From the NCBI RefSeq assembly GCF_000006565.2, contig NC_031468.1, positions 1,116,001 through 1,180,000 on the forward strand: DNA of 64,000 bases, given 5' to 3'. The position numbers were made by a program, and so were the translations under genes. This stretch comes from Toxoplasma gondii ME49 (taxonomy: Eukaryota; Apicomplexa; Conoidasida; Eucoccidiorida; Sarcocystidae). This document shows positions 1 to 11,465 of this stretch, piece by piece; within the stretch, counting starts at the first letter, position 1; the number at the start of each line of letters is the position of its first letter. The notes under the pieces were generated by a model, which saw nothing but the letters and a program-made list of their open reading frames with translations, had not been told where the DNA came from and did not search any database.

Positions 1-22
1 TTTCTCTCTTTTCTCTCTATAG

Positions 23-3000
23 AGTGCATCGCCCTCGAGGGCAAGGACGACAGCGAGCTGTACACGGTTTTTTGCAGCTGCAGCGAGTACAACTCCGAGT
101 GAGTCAGTTTTCTGCCTCGACGAAAGCGGCAGCGTCGGAGACAGAAGTCGACGCACCCGTTCTTCGGCCTTCCGGCGAGGGCCACTGAGCACCCAGAAAT
201 CGCTTAGAAAACAGGAGACGGAGCAGTGGCTGGCTCGAGGAGAGAGAAGCTGTAGATATTTCGGATTCCTAAAGCGAGCAGAGTCTGACGTATTTAGGGA
301 TGCGGACGGAAGGTCTCTGCTTCTTCAGCGAGACCCCGAAGCGAGAAAGAAACACAAAGGAAGGAAGACGAACTGTGGTGCATGACAGACGAACGAGATA
401 CGCACCTGTTTTTTCAGCGAGACGCTTCTTGCAGAGATGAAAATCTTTCGCATTTTTTCTCTGGCCTTCTCTGGCCATCCCACTTCGTGGCAGATCATAT
501 TTCAAACAAGAGCAACTCCTCTTGCCGTCTCTAGAAGAAATGCGTTTCTTGTCCGCCAGGGGGGAGGTCTCCGCTTCCTGTTTCGAGTAGACCGTTTGTT
601 GCGCGTCTGCAGGACGGGCGTTACTTCGCTGCTCTACTGTATAGGTGGTGTCTGCGCAGAGCGGTTCTGCGATTTTCAATGCAGGACATTTCAGAACTTG
701 ATAACCGAACGCGCCTGCGCAGTTCTCTGCAAGGACTCGGGCATCATGGAGGTTCTTTGCCACCCCAAGTCTGCGAGCGTCTCTCCGCAACAAGCGCGCG
801 TCATCTACCGAGAAGGTGAGACATTGTCTTGCTTTTGATCAGATGCGAAATGCGGTATACAGTTGAAGAGGCTGAACTGAAGGAGAGAGAAGAGAAGATT
901 CAGGAAAGAAAGGAGAGACAGTCAGGACAGTGGAGGGTCAAGGAAGGAAGGGAGAGAGAGGAGAGTTTGAGAGTTACGAACATACGACGCAGAGAGAAAC
1001 AGGGTAGGGGCAGGAGTGAGAGATAGTGGTGCATGCCGCGTGTGCTGTCTTTTCGCAGCCTCGTCGTTTTCTACCAACGGCTTTCTTCTGTTTGTCTCCA
1101 CAGTCCTTGCTGTGCTTCGTCTCTCATCATCTCCTTTCCTCGCTTTCACGTCTTCATCTGTCCCTTTCTCTGTTGTTTTCTCTGCCGTTCCACTTCTCCG
1201 TCCTTCTCTCTTTCCTTTCGAGTCCGTACCCTTCACCCTTTATTCCTTTGCGTTTTTTTTCTTTTCAGTGATTGCCTCGCGCTCTCGTAGGACTTGGCGT
1301 CCAGGCTCTGCAGGCAAAGGCTCCAGCTCCAATGAGGATCGCAGCGGAGGAGTCTGGACTTCTGGAGACGCGAGAGAAGGCGTCGCCGACGGCAAAGATC
1401 CTGCCCAGGCCGTCCTTGAGGCCCTAGAAAATGCAGAAGACTTCAGGCTCTCGTACCCAGAATTCAAACTGGTAAAAGCCCACAAAAAGGGCACTCGCAC
1501 CACGGCCGAACGTGAAAACATTCCACTCCTACACAGTAAACACACATTTATACGCACATATATATGTATATATATATATGCATATATATTTATATATGCA
1601 TATATATTTATATATGAGCACGAGTCAGTTTTTTTTCGACGCCGCATTTGTATGTGCTCATGTGTTTTCTGTAAGCGTAAACCGACGAATAGGTGCTCGC
1701 TCCCTCCATACGTGAATCTGTATCTCTGTATAAATGTTAAGAAATGATTACGAATAAAATTACATGTATTTACGCATATGTATGTTTTTGTCTGGAGAGG
1801 ATGTGTGAGAGAGGTAAGAGCGAACCGTGGCTGCTTGGACATGTGGAGCGAAGTTGTCTTTTTTTTAAGTGCGGTTGCGGGCGTCGCGACACAGGCGGCG
1901 GCGTTGCGCATGTTTTCCGTTGTGTTTTCGGTTGTGTTTTCGGCTGCTCCATCTTGGCTCTTGCATGTCGAAGAAGAGACAAGAAATATGTTCAGTGCGT
2001 CACACCGTTGTCACCTCCCTCGGATCTGCTTCTCTTCCAGGAGTAGCTGCAAAAGAACTCTCTGCTCTGTTTTCAGCTTCTCTACAAGTTCAGTCGCGTC
2101 ATGTACGAGCACTTGAAGCCGCGTACTGGCTTCTTGAGGATCGTGAGGTGTGTCGCGTTTTGAGGAAATCCAAGGGCGGGGGGAAGGGGGGGTTGGGAGG
2201 AAACGTTTGACAAAAAGGCTTCTAATCGGCCGTCCGAGGAAGAGAGCAATGCACGAGAGTTCTCGGTCGCTGTCGCCTTTTCAGTCTCCGGGCTCCTCCG
2301 GTGTCTGTTTCACCGCATCTGTTGGTGGCGAGTCCAGAGGGTGTGCAAGTCGCATTTACGTGTGGGTGGAGGAAACAGATCGGCGACGCACAAGATGCGC
2401 TTTTTCTTGTGTTTCCCTTTCGCGCTGCGATTCGCCTCGTGGATCCCTGTCATGTGACACTGGAACATTCAATTTTCCGCCTTAAGACTTCCAGAGACTG
2501 AGGACGATCAGAGCCTTTGCGGGTGTGTTGCGTTTCTCGCGCTTCCCATTCGAACTTCCCTTTCCGACCTCTCTGTAGAACGAACTCTAAGTTCCGTCTC
2601 TCTTTTGTGCGCTTCTTTCTAGAGACAAAGTCCTTCGGAACTTCTTTGCACGGAGCAAGACCGCCTTTGGCAAGCCTTCGCAGGGTGAACATACAAACCA
2701 GCGAGAGGCTTCCGACGGGAAGCGCGGCTTCGGCTACGACATCGATGACGACTCAGGTCGGAATCAGGCGTCTGTTTGCTTTCTTTTCGTCGTTGCCGTG
2801 TTTTCTTTTTCTTCTCCGGAAGAAAAGTCAACATATGCAGTTCAGCCGGTGCACCGAAGCGACCCCTCCGCACCCGGGGTAGCCCTGCCGTCCTCTGCTG
2901 TGAACGTGGCGGTGTCTCTGCACTCCTTTTCAGGAGTAAAAACTCGACTTTGTCGTCCGAGCATCGGAGACGCTCCTCTACATATGAATCGACCTGCGTA

Positions 3001-4263
3001 GATCTGTGTGGACCAGTGTGCTGGGGACATCTACAAGGGTCGGAGAACCGGAGGAAGCTTCGAGGGGCTCTTGTCCGTGTCGTGACAGTTGTCTCAGCAT
3101 GTCCTTCTTCTCGCACAAACGTTACCTCTGTCGACCTGTTTTTCCCTTCTTTCCCCCCCTCCTTGGTTTTTTCCTCGGTTCTGCCCTCTTCTTGAAGGCC
3201 TCTCTCTGTCTCTCTCTGTCTCTGAGCCCCACAGCCTGTGACTCTTGAACTGTTCTGGGTCTCTCCTCGCGGACAGCTTGCTTGAGGCTCCAGCCAGCCT
3301 GCCGTTTGCCTCGCGCACTGAGGGCCGAAATCCTCTCTCTGCTCTTCTCTCTTCAGCGTCCGTCGCCGCCAGCGGGAGTCCACCTGGCGCGGGTGGGACT
3401 GGCGGCCTGCTCTCGCAAGCGAGCACGAGGAGACCCTCCAAGGCCTTCGACGCGACCGACGACGAGGAAACAAATGCATGCTACACATCGCGCACCCACC
3501 GTGGAGATCCTTCTCCGCGAGGCAGAGAAAGCGACCGGTACAGTCGCGCGAACGACGTCGCAGAAAGGGCATTCCTATCCACCCCCCAGGCTGCACAGTT
3601 CGGACCCAATCCCTACGGATTCCTCCCCTACTACATGACGCCAACCATGTATCCCTCCTCCTACAGTCCTGCAGGTAAAGGAAATGTTCGCAAAGAAGAC
3701 ACATCTGCGGCGACAAAAAAAACAAAAAACAAACCAAGTAAACACGATAAACAGAAACACAAATTTCTATGCATGTCTCTGGAGATTTACAGGTGTGGGA
3801 AGACGTCGCTGATTGAGCTAGATACATGTGAATGCTGTTCATGAACGCATGCGGGTGTTGGGTTTGTCGGCCTACTTGATCTCTCCACACAAGCAAATAC
3901 AAAGGTCTTCGCACGCATGCTGGGGGCACTTAGTTTTGTTTGAAAAAGAAGGATCTGGCGGGATGTGCGTTCTCGGCCTGCTCCACAGTACACAGTGTTC
4001 TGTTAGTAAAGACTGGGCGGTACTTCCTTTCACGGATCGGCCCAGCTTCCTCACTCCTCTGCTTTAAGTTTTTCTCGCTGCATTGTCTCGAACGCGCTGT
4101 GTTTTGTCGCGAGTGCTCTTCCGCCTCCGCAAAAACGGTCTCCTTCAGTCGCAGCTTCGGCCCTCGAAGGTCTTGTTCACCGGGTCGAAGTTCTCTTGCG
4201 CTTGTCTTGTCCGTCACGTTTGTTTTCGCAGGAGTGATGCCCACGTTCCCTGGGGGCCTCTAG
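23..4263 (+). CDS. 3' part of a conserved-looking protein of unknown function (7 exons)
   Basis: The 5' end lies outside the window. Exons 23-98, 685-815, 1269-1471, 2077-2147, 2623-2756, 3357-3674 and 4232-4263 join with matching phase at every GT..AG junction and end at TAG 4261-4263, giving about 320 residues of C-terminal sequence. The second exon could instead start at 613, also in phase. The N-terminal two thirds look folded: a Cys-containing stretch (LYTVFCSCSEYNSE, GIMEVLCHP) and a helical basic segment (LLYKFSRVMYEHLKP, DKVLRNFFARSKTAFGKP). The last 115 residues are low complexity and finish in a Pro/Tyr-rich tail (FLPYYMTPTMYPSSYSPA). No catalytic motif, signal peptide or membrane span is visible. 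The donor after 2756 (GTCGGA) is poor and is the weakest junction. I do not recognise the family; the alternation of helical segments could fit an ARM/HEAT-type scaffold, but that is a guess. Confidence 0.78.
1556..1618. repeat. AT/TGTATA microsatellite
   Basis: Alternating TATA and TGCATATATATT units lie in the intron that follows the exon ending at 1471. Such AT-rich simple repeats recur across the window, always in introns or intergenic DNA. Confidence 0.85.
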
Positions 4264-5014
4264 GAGGCGCGGCGCAGAGGTTTTTCAACACCAAAGGAAC
4301 CGCAGAACCTCCCGCGACTGTCGGATGTCTCATGTCTCCCGGGAGACACGCAGATACGCCCGACTGTAGGGTAGCTGAGGAGCAAAAAGAACATGCGTTT
4401 TCTTCAGTTGCTTGTCTGCGTTTTCCTACTCTCGCGAGTGCAAACGAACTTCTGCCCGAGACTCTTTTGAGAACCAAGGACCTCACGACTGCGCGGGTCC
4501 TTTGCGTTTTGTGCGAAGCTCACACAGTTAGAGATGGCCGTTTCCAGCCAGTGAATCCTCAGGCGGAGAAACGGCCTGTAAAAATGGCGAAAATACAGTT
4601 TATGTGGATTTTCAAAACGGCGAAAAAACGCGTTATCTGACTTGTCTGTGGACGGTGCGGAGGTGCGGAAGCGAGTTGAGAATCACTTGAGTTCTGCCTC
4701 TCCACCGTGGAAATCAAACGACTCACAAAACTCTGAGGCAGATCGTCTTGACTCTTCTCAGCCTCGGAGTGGATGAGCTACTCGACATCAGCTCCGTGCT
4801 CTCTTGCAAAAGAGAAACAGCGAGGAACGTCGGTCCAAGACTATCCGCTGGAATCTGCAAGCTTAAAACCGTTTAGCGGGAGCAGTTGCCTGCCTCCCGT
4901 CAAGCAAAAGTGGACAGAGATTCAGAAACTCGCGTTCTCAGGGTTCACAAAAGAATGCTTCAGTTTTATGTGCAAAGTCGAAAGTGGACATTTATGTATA
5001 TATTAGTGCATTAC

Positions 5015-5016
<2 letters not shown>

Positions 5017-5046
<30 letters not shown>
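5017..5046. repeat. (AT)n microsatellite
   Basis: An uninterrupted run of AT dinucleotides in the intergenic region. Confidence 0.9.
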
Positions 5047-6939
5047 CTACAGAGAAATGCCCGTGGAGATTCCACGTATTGCGAGTTTGGGGAATCCGGA
5101 GTCTGCGGGCACACAGGTGGAAGTAGAAATTGAGGAAAGAAGGCTTTTGCCGCACAGAGGAAGCTGTCATGTTTCTTCTGGACACAAACCGCGTGAAGAA
5201 CGTGGAACTCAAAGACTTCTCGAGGTTCGACTCGAAGTTGTCCTAAGGAGTCAGTTAAAGATCTTTGTGCGCGTAGGAAGAGCAAGCGGTTCTCCCTGTG
5301 TAGTCTTGGAAGTGCGTAGAGTCTCTGTTTTGTCCTATTTTGTCCTCTGTTGCACAGGGGGCGGTGGACTGTTGAGAAACGTTCTTTGGTCGACCGGCAC
5401 AGCAGCTTCCTTGCAGCGTGTCTTTTTATTTTGTCTTGCCTTCCCTAGTGTCTGTGTTGGTGTTTCACACTTCTTCCACCGTTGTACTTTAAAAGTTCCA
5501 GCAGCTCTGCGGCTAGGGGCGTCTTCTCGAGTCCGCCGGGCTTCGCTGCGGCGACACGAGATGCCGCGCAAGCAAGACAAAGCAAAAACAGTAAATGCAC
5601 TCAAAGTGTCGGCCGTGAAGAGCAAATTCGAACGAGGGACTCGTGATAAAAAACCTTGAAGATCGAATCAGGAGTCGAACGCGCAGTATGGACTCCCCCG
5701 ACACCACAGAGCACGAGAGTGGCGCACAAAGATTTCGAAATTTGAGTCCACAGCCCAGCTCGCGGTCTGTACTCCAGATAAAGAAAGTGGGTTTTGATTA
5801 GGATGGCTTTCAACAGCGTAGTGGAGAGACAATCCACCAGGTTTGTTCACGGGAAGCAAGAGAGCACGGCATTGAAGCCCCTCCACATCGGTGGCGTTGT
5901 CGGCAGATTAATCGCGCTTTTTATGCGGCAGGCATTTCGCGTCCGCCACTAACATATGGGGTTAAGAAAAACTGTTGAGTGAACGTATCCCTGCGAGAGT
6001 CTGTCACCCTTCCAGAACGAGGGTGCTGATCCTCGACTGGCGTCTGTGTCACAGTTCTCTTAGGAGGCTTGCAGGTTTCTGCCCTCGATGAGGCTTCCCA
6101 GTTGAAACTCTTCCGCCCTCTTCAGTACTCCCTGAGGAACTCAAATTTGTGAATGTCTGAGCGGCATCTCCTTCGCCTGGAAAAATGTCGCTAACGGAGA
6201 AACTCCTGCACTGTCGCAGCCGATGTGAAGAAGGCGAAACGGCCGGTTGAGGAAAATCCTGCACTGCTCGCTGTCATGAGTGGGTGCACAGGTCGTCGTC
6301 TGTCTTCCCCAGATCGAGCCGTTTGACAGAGAGAGCTAGGGTTGCCTCCTCACAACGTGAGAGCCGACGGCGTACCTTTGGCGGTGTTGTTTTTTTGGAC
6401 TGTTTTGCTGCTCGAGTACACTCTTTTTTTGTGAGGGGAGCACACCGATGCACACATGGCAGAGACCAGTGGTAACGAGGCGACATCCTCTGTCTTTGTT
6501 TCGGGAGTGGAAGCTGCAGCTTCTTCTGGCGCTACGACTTTGGCTGCCGCATCCAGAGATCGTTTTCTCTCGGAAAAGCGAGGCCGCGGCCGCAGAGGAG
6601 TAGTCCGGAATCCTACCTCCAACGCCGCGGCGTTCACTCGGAGGTCTTCCGCGGGGCACGGAAACAAGCTCACGCAGAAAGCCGACGTCTGTCTCTAGCT
6701 CGCGAACCGCTGCAGCAGCGGGGGATGACGTCCGAGGCAACACAAATCCAAGGCAACCGGAGCGACGTGTAGAAAGAAGAACTCAGTTGATGATCACACA
6801 GGGCCTCTCCGCACCCGGCGTCGACTGCGCTAGTTCTTTGGGGTGCATGCACCAGAGAGCACGAGTCAACGCCGCGCTGGGGGGGCGCGAGGGGAACACT
6901 CAGTGGCGCGTTTCCTGTTGGAGAACTCCAAGTTTCTTC

Positions 6940-7890
6940 TCTCTGCATCCGTTCGAGGGAGTTGGGCTCTACCCTCTTCTTTTTCCTCGCGTTTCTTCCC
7001 CTCTGCATGCGCCTTTGCGCGGCTCCGCCTTCTGCACTCTGACACCCCTGGCCCCGCGATTTGTGCCTGTCTTTTCGTCTGGCACATCGACGCCGAGATC
7101 TTTCTTGAAACGCCTTTTTCGACAGAGCTTGCGCGAGTCTTCTTTCTCGTCTTCCTCTTCGTTCTCTCCTTTCTCTTCTCGCTCGCCTTTCCGTCGGTTC
7201 TCGCGGTGTGCGCCTCGCCTCTCTCTGCCTTCCAGCTCGCTCTGTGCCTCTGTGCACCCTTCTCTCCTCGACGTCCAGAAACGACGACGTCCTGCGGTGA
7301 ACAGGCAAACTTTTGGACGCTTTTCTGAATCTCACCTTTCAAGCGAGAGCGAATTCATCCGCGCGAGAGAGGACGCGCCCGGAGAGTCGCAGCTGCGCTC
7401 TTTTCTCCGCCGCGCTTGTCGTCGTCACCGTCCTCTTCTCTCGGGGTAACAGCCTACTCCGAGTGGCGTCGTGCGATCGTCTCTCTTCGCTCTTGTCTCC
7501 TCGATCCTTCTTCCAAAAACTGTCGCCTTTGTCTCCGTCTCCTCTCGGCCAACTCTCCGCCCGGTGCTCCTGTTGCGTCTTCTCCCGTCTAGTCTTCGAG
7601 AGAGCTGCTCTTCTCTGCCTCCTCCTGTCTCGAGTTCTCCTTCCCTTCGTCTTACCTCGTTCCTTCATTCAGCGGGCAGAGCACAATCGACGTCTACCGC
7701 TCCTCTCCTCCCCTCCCTTACTCCCAACGGAGGAAGCGTGCCGTGAAGCTTGCATCCGTTTCCTCTCGCCCCGACACACTTCTGCTCGTCTTCCTCGCCT
7801 TTTTCTTTCTGTTTCGAACGAACGCGATTCTCGCTTGATTCTCGCTGGTCCTCTTCGCCTCTGGCCTTCCTCTCGTCCTCTTCTCTGCAT
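6940..7890 (+). promoter_or_regulatory. CT-rich leader/promoter tract upstream of the KH gene
   Basis: The sequence is dominated by C and T on the coding strand and runs almost to ATG 7894. Similar pyrimidine-rich tracts precede the RsmE gene (on its own strand) and the 62911 gene. It is probably 5' UTR and core promoter. No TATA box is evident, and no transcription start can be fixed from sequence alone. Confidence 0.45.
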
Positions 7891-7893
7891 CCC

Positions 7894-10800
7894 ATGGATC
7901 TGACAGGAGAAGAATCGGGAAGCCCCGCAGAGCTCCCGCGGGAGAGAAAAGGCGGCGAGTTTGCGCATCCAGATGAAGGACCTTGCTACGACACAGACGA
8001 GGAGCACAACGACTCGAGCCGCGGCGCCGCCCACTCGGAAAAAGGAGAGTCTCCGGAGACGCCTCTCGCGCAGGCCGCCGCCGAAGAAGAGAGAGAAGAG
8101 CGGAGAGAAGAAGAGAGAGAAGAAGAGAGAGAAGAAGAGATGGAGGAGCGCGGCGACGCCCGCAGCGTGCAGGGTGAAGAGGACGGCGTTTCATGTTCCG
8201 CGTCGAACGCAGATTTGCTGAGGGACGATGGTGAGGGAGGAGAAGAGACGATGGAACTGCTGGAAAAGGATACGCGGGAAGCGCGGAAGAGGGGGAGAGA
8301 AGAGACAGCGAGAGAGGACGCAGACATCTACGCGTCATGTCCGGAAGCGCTGCTCGAGGAGATGCCAGACGGCTCCAAAATCCGGTCCGCGCTCCAGCGC
8401 CCCGTCCTCGGAGTCCTCGTCGGTGACACTTACTTCATCAAAGTCACGAACGAAGACGCTGCGTTCATCATCGGCCGCGGCGGCAGCACAAAAAAGAAAA
8501 TCGCGGGCGTCTCTGGATGCAGGGTCGAACTCGAAGACAACGGTGAGGAGAGAAAAGAAAACAAGAGAGAGCAGGAAAAGAAAGAGAGAGCAGGAAAAGA
8601 AAGAGAGAGGAGACGAGGAAGAGCAAAGAAAGAGGGGAAGACGAAAAAGGAGAGAGGCGAAGAAGAGTCGATCGACGTAGGCTGAGGAGTCAAGTAGGTA
8701 CACACCGTACAAGGATGAATTATGGCTGTCTGTGCCTCTAAGTTGATACTCGGTTATACATGTCAGACGCAAACTTCCCTGGTAAACTTTGACTTGTTAA
8801 ACGAGCCTGGGATCATAGAAGTTGTGTGCATAGAAGAGAGCTGGAGGATCCGTCTGCATTTGCTTTTTTGTTGAACCGAGGCATTTAAAGAGATACACAT
8901 TTACTTATGTAATTGGTTGTGTAGTGGTGTGTGTGGGTGTATGGGCGTCGTTGCATCTCATTCGGTTTTTCGTTCCCCTTGCAGGTCTTCGTCTGGATGT
9001 GACGGGGACTGAGGAGCAGAGAGAACGAGCTCTGCTGTACATTCGCCTCATCATGCAGCAGCGGCTCGGACCTGTGCGGTGGAACAGCGAGAGGAACGAC
9101 ATGTGTACGGTGAGGATGATTTCTCGACTGCGCTTTCTCTCTCTTTTTGCGCGCGTTTGTGCTCCTTTCTCGTTTCTTTTTTTTCCTGGGATGCGCTCCA
9201 CTTCGCGTTCCTCCGCGCCTCCGTTGTGGCGGGCGGTGTTGCCTCTTGATCTCTGTCTCCATCTCAGTGAATGTCTGTGTCTGCGAGCGTCTGCCTGGGC
9301 GTCTCGGCCTCTCAGTCTCTCTCTCTGTCTCTTCCTTGTTCCCTCGACCGTTTCTTCTCTCTTCCGCTTTGCTGCTCCTCTCCTGTGTCTGGCCTCCTCT
9401 CTCGCTAGGCCGTTTTCTTCCTCGTTTCCTCTCCGCTCTTTTCTCGCCTCCGAGACTCCCCTCGCCGCTTCGCTTCTTCCTTCTTCGCTGCGTGCAGGAG
9501 GGCGTCGCGCGGCTGTTTCCGCTGCAGGACGAGGAGGCGGACGCGAAGAAGGCGCCTCGCAAAGACTTGACGGTTCTGGAGATCCCCAGCGAAGCCGTAG
9601 CGTACGTGACTGGAAGCAATGGACAGGTCCTCCGCAGAATCGAAGATGAATGGCGTACGCTCATGTTCTTCACACAGCAGGAGCGCGGCGCGGGCAAGGG
9701 TGCAGCTGCACAAACAGCTGCGAAGCGCAGTGGGCGCCGCGCGGAAGCCGACGAGAAGGACGCCCCAGACGCGAAGGACGCCCCAGACGCGAAGGACGCA
9801 GAGACAGGAGCTGGCGAACACGGCAAGGACGCTGCACCGGTCGGCGGGAAAATGGAGGAACTCCTCATCTTCGGAAGCGAGTATGCGCAAGGAGAGAGGG
9901 AGACGTCGAGGACAGGCTCTCTGTCGCCTTCATTGGCGTTTCTGACCCAAAAAAAACGGCGGCTTTCTGCTCGGACAATTCTCGTTCGATTTCTCGCAGC
10001 GGTGCCCTTGACACTCTGTCGCTTCTGGAGCTGGCCTCATTTCCTCATTTCGAGCCTGAGTCTAACGGGAACTGGGCTGGACCCGTAGAGCTCGTTTTTT
10101 CGCTCTTGTTCTCTTTCTTGTTCTTCTCTGGCTTGTTCGCCCTCTCTCTCTTTGGCTGCGTTTCCTTCTCCACTTTTGGGGTCCTTCTCTGTGGATCGTG
10201 TCTCCAGTCGCGTTTCGTTTTGGCTCCCTGCGCTTGCGATGTCGCAGGCGGAGTCGTGTGGGGGCGAGCTTGAAGGTGATGAGCGCCGTCGACCAAAAAC
10301 TCCGCGGCTTCTACACGCGGCGCCTGACGGCCGCACTGGCGCTGCGCGAAGAAGCGAGGCGCCAGAGTGCATGCAGCCGGCGAGCCTCTGCGGAGCAGGG
10401 AGAGCGCGAAGGCGGAAGGGAGGCCGCGCCTCGCGACGAAGAGAAGGAAGAAATGGAGGACGCAGCAGAGGCAGAGGCAACGGAAGTCAAGGGAGAGAAG
10501 GAAGAAGTGAAGGACGAGATGGAAGACGCAGCGGAGAAGGACCGAGAGAAGGAGGCAGAGGAGAAGGAAGGAAAGGAGTTGGAAAAAGTGAATGGAGACG
10601 ACGGAGAGGCAGACGCGAAGAGCTCAACAGACAGAGGCGACGTATTCGGGGAAATTCTTTTGACGACGACGCTGGAGGACATCTGCGCGCCCGACCAGAG
10701 CTTCTGGGATACGCTCCGGGAAGCGAACTTGGAGGAGCAGAAAGAAGAGTCCACACGCATTCTCGTGGACATCATCAAAATCGAAGATCGACATTTCTCC

Positions 10801-11074
10801 TACTGTCTTGGCCGAGAAGGAAAAACTCGACGGAAACTCGCGTCAGCTGCTGGGTGCATGCTCGAATACATCGGCCGCTTCGCTTTCGCCGCAGGTGAGA
10901 AGATCCCGTTTGCCATCGACGCACCGTTGTGTTCAGAAACTTTCTTCATGGGCTTCAGCTTCACAGGCAGAGAGCCTCACAAGGTCGGGGCAACGCCTGG
11001 GGAACCGCGCGAGGGCTTCTTGCCGTCGAAGCCGACGCCTACACCACGAACACAGATGTTCACCTCTTCACATA

Positions 11075-11108
<34 letters not shown>

Positions 11109-11262
11109 TATGTTTGTATATATATATATATATGTATGTATGTATGCATATGTTTGTATATATATAAATATATATATATATATGTATATATGTATATATG
11201 TATATATGTATATATGTATACATGTATATATGTATGTATATATGTATGTATGTATATGTTTG

Positions 11263-11295
<33 letters not shown>

Positions 11296-11304
11296 GCATA
11301 TGTT

Positions 11305-11337
<33 letters not shown>

Positions 11338-11388
11338 ATATGTATATATGTATATATGTATGTATATATGTATGTATGTATATGTTTG

Positions 11389-11422
<34 letters not shown>

Positions 11423-11432
11423 CATATGTTTG

Positions 11433-11465
<33 letters not shown>

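Larger units (their letters stand above)
4264..7893. other. Intergenic/UTR stretch between two plus-strand genes
   Basis: This holds the 3' UTR of the first gene and the promoter and leader of the KH gene. No open frame shows splice-consistent coding character. An (AT)n tract lies at about 5017-5046. From about 6940 to 7890 the plus strand is strongly CT-rich, as often seen in leaders of coccidian genes. Confidence 0.7.
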
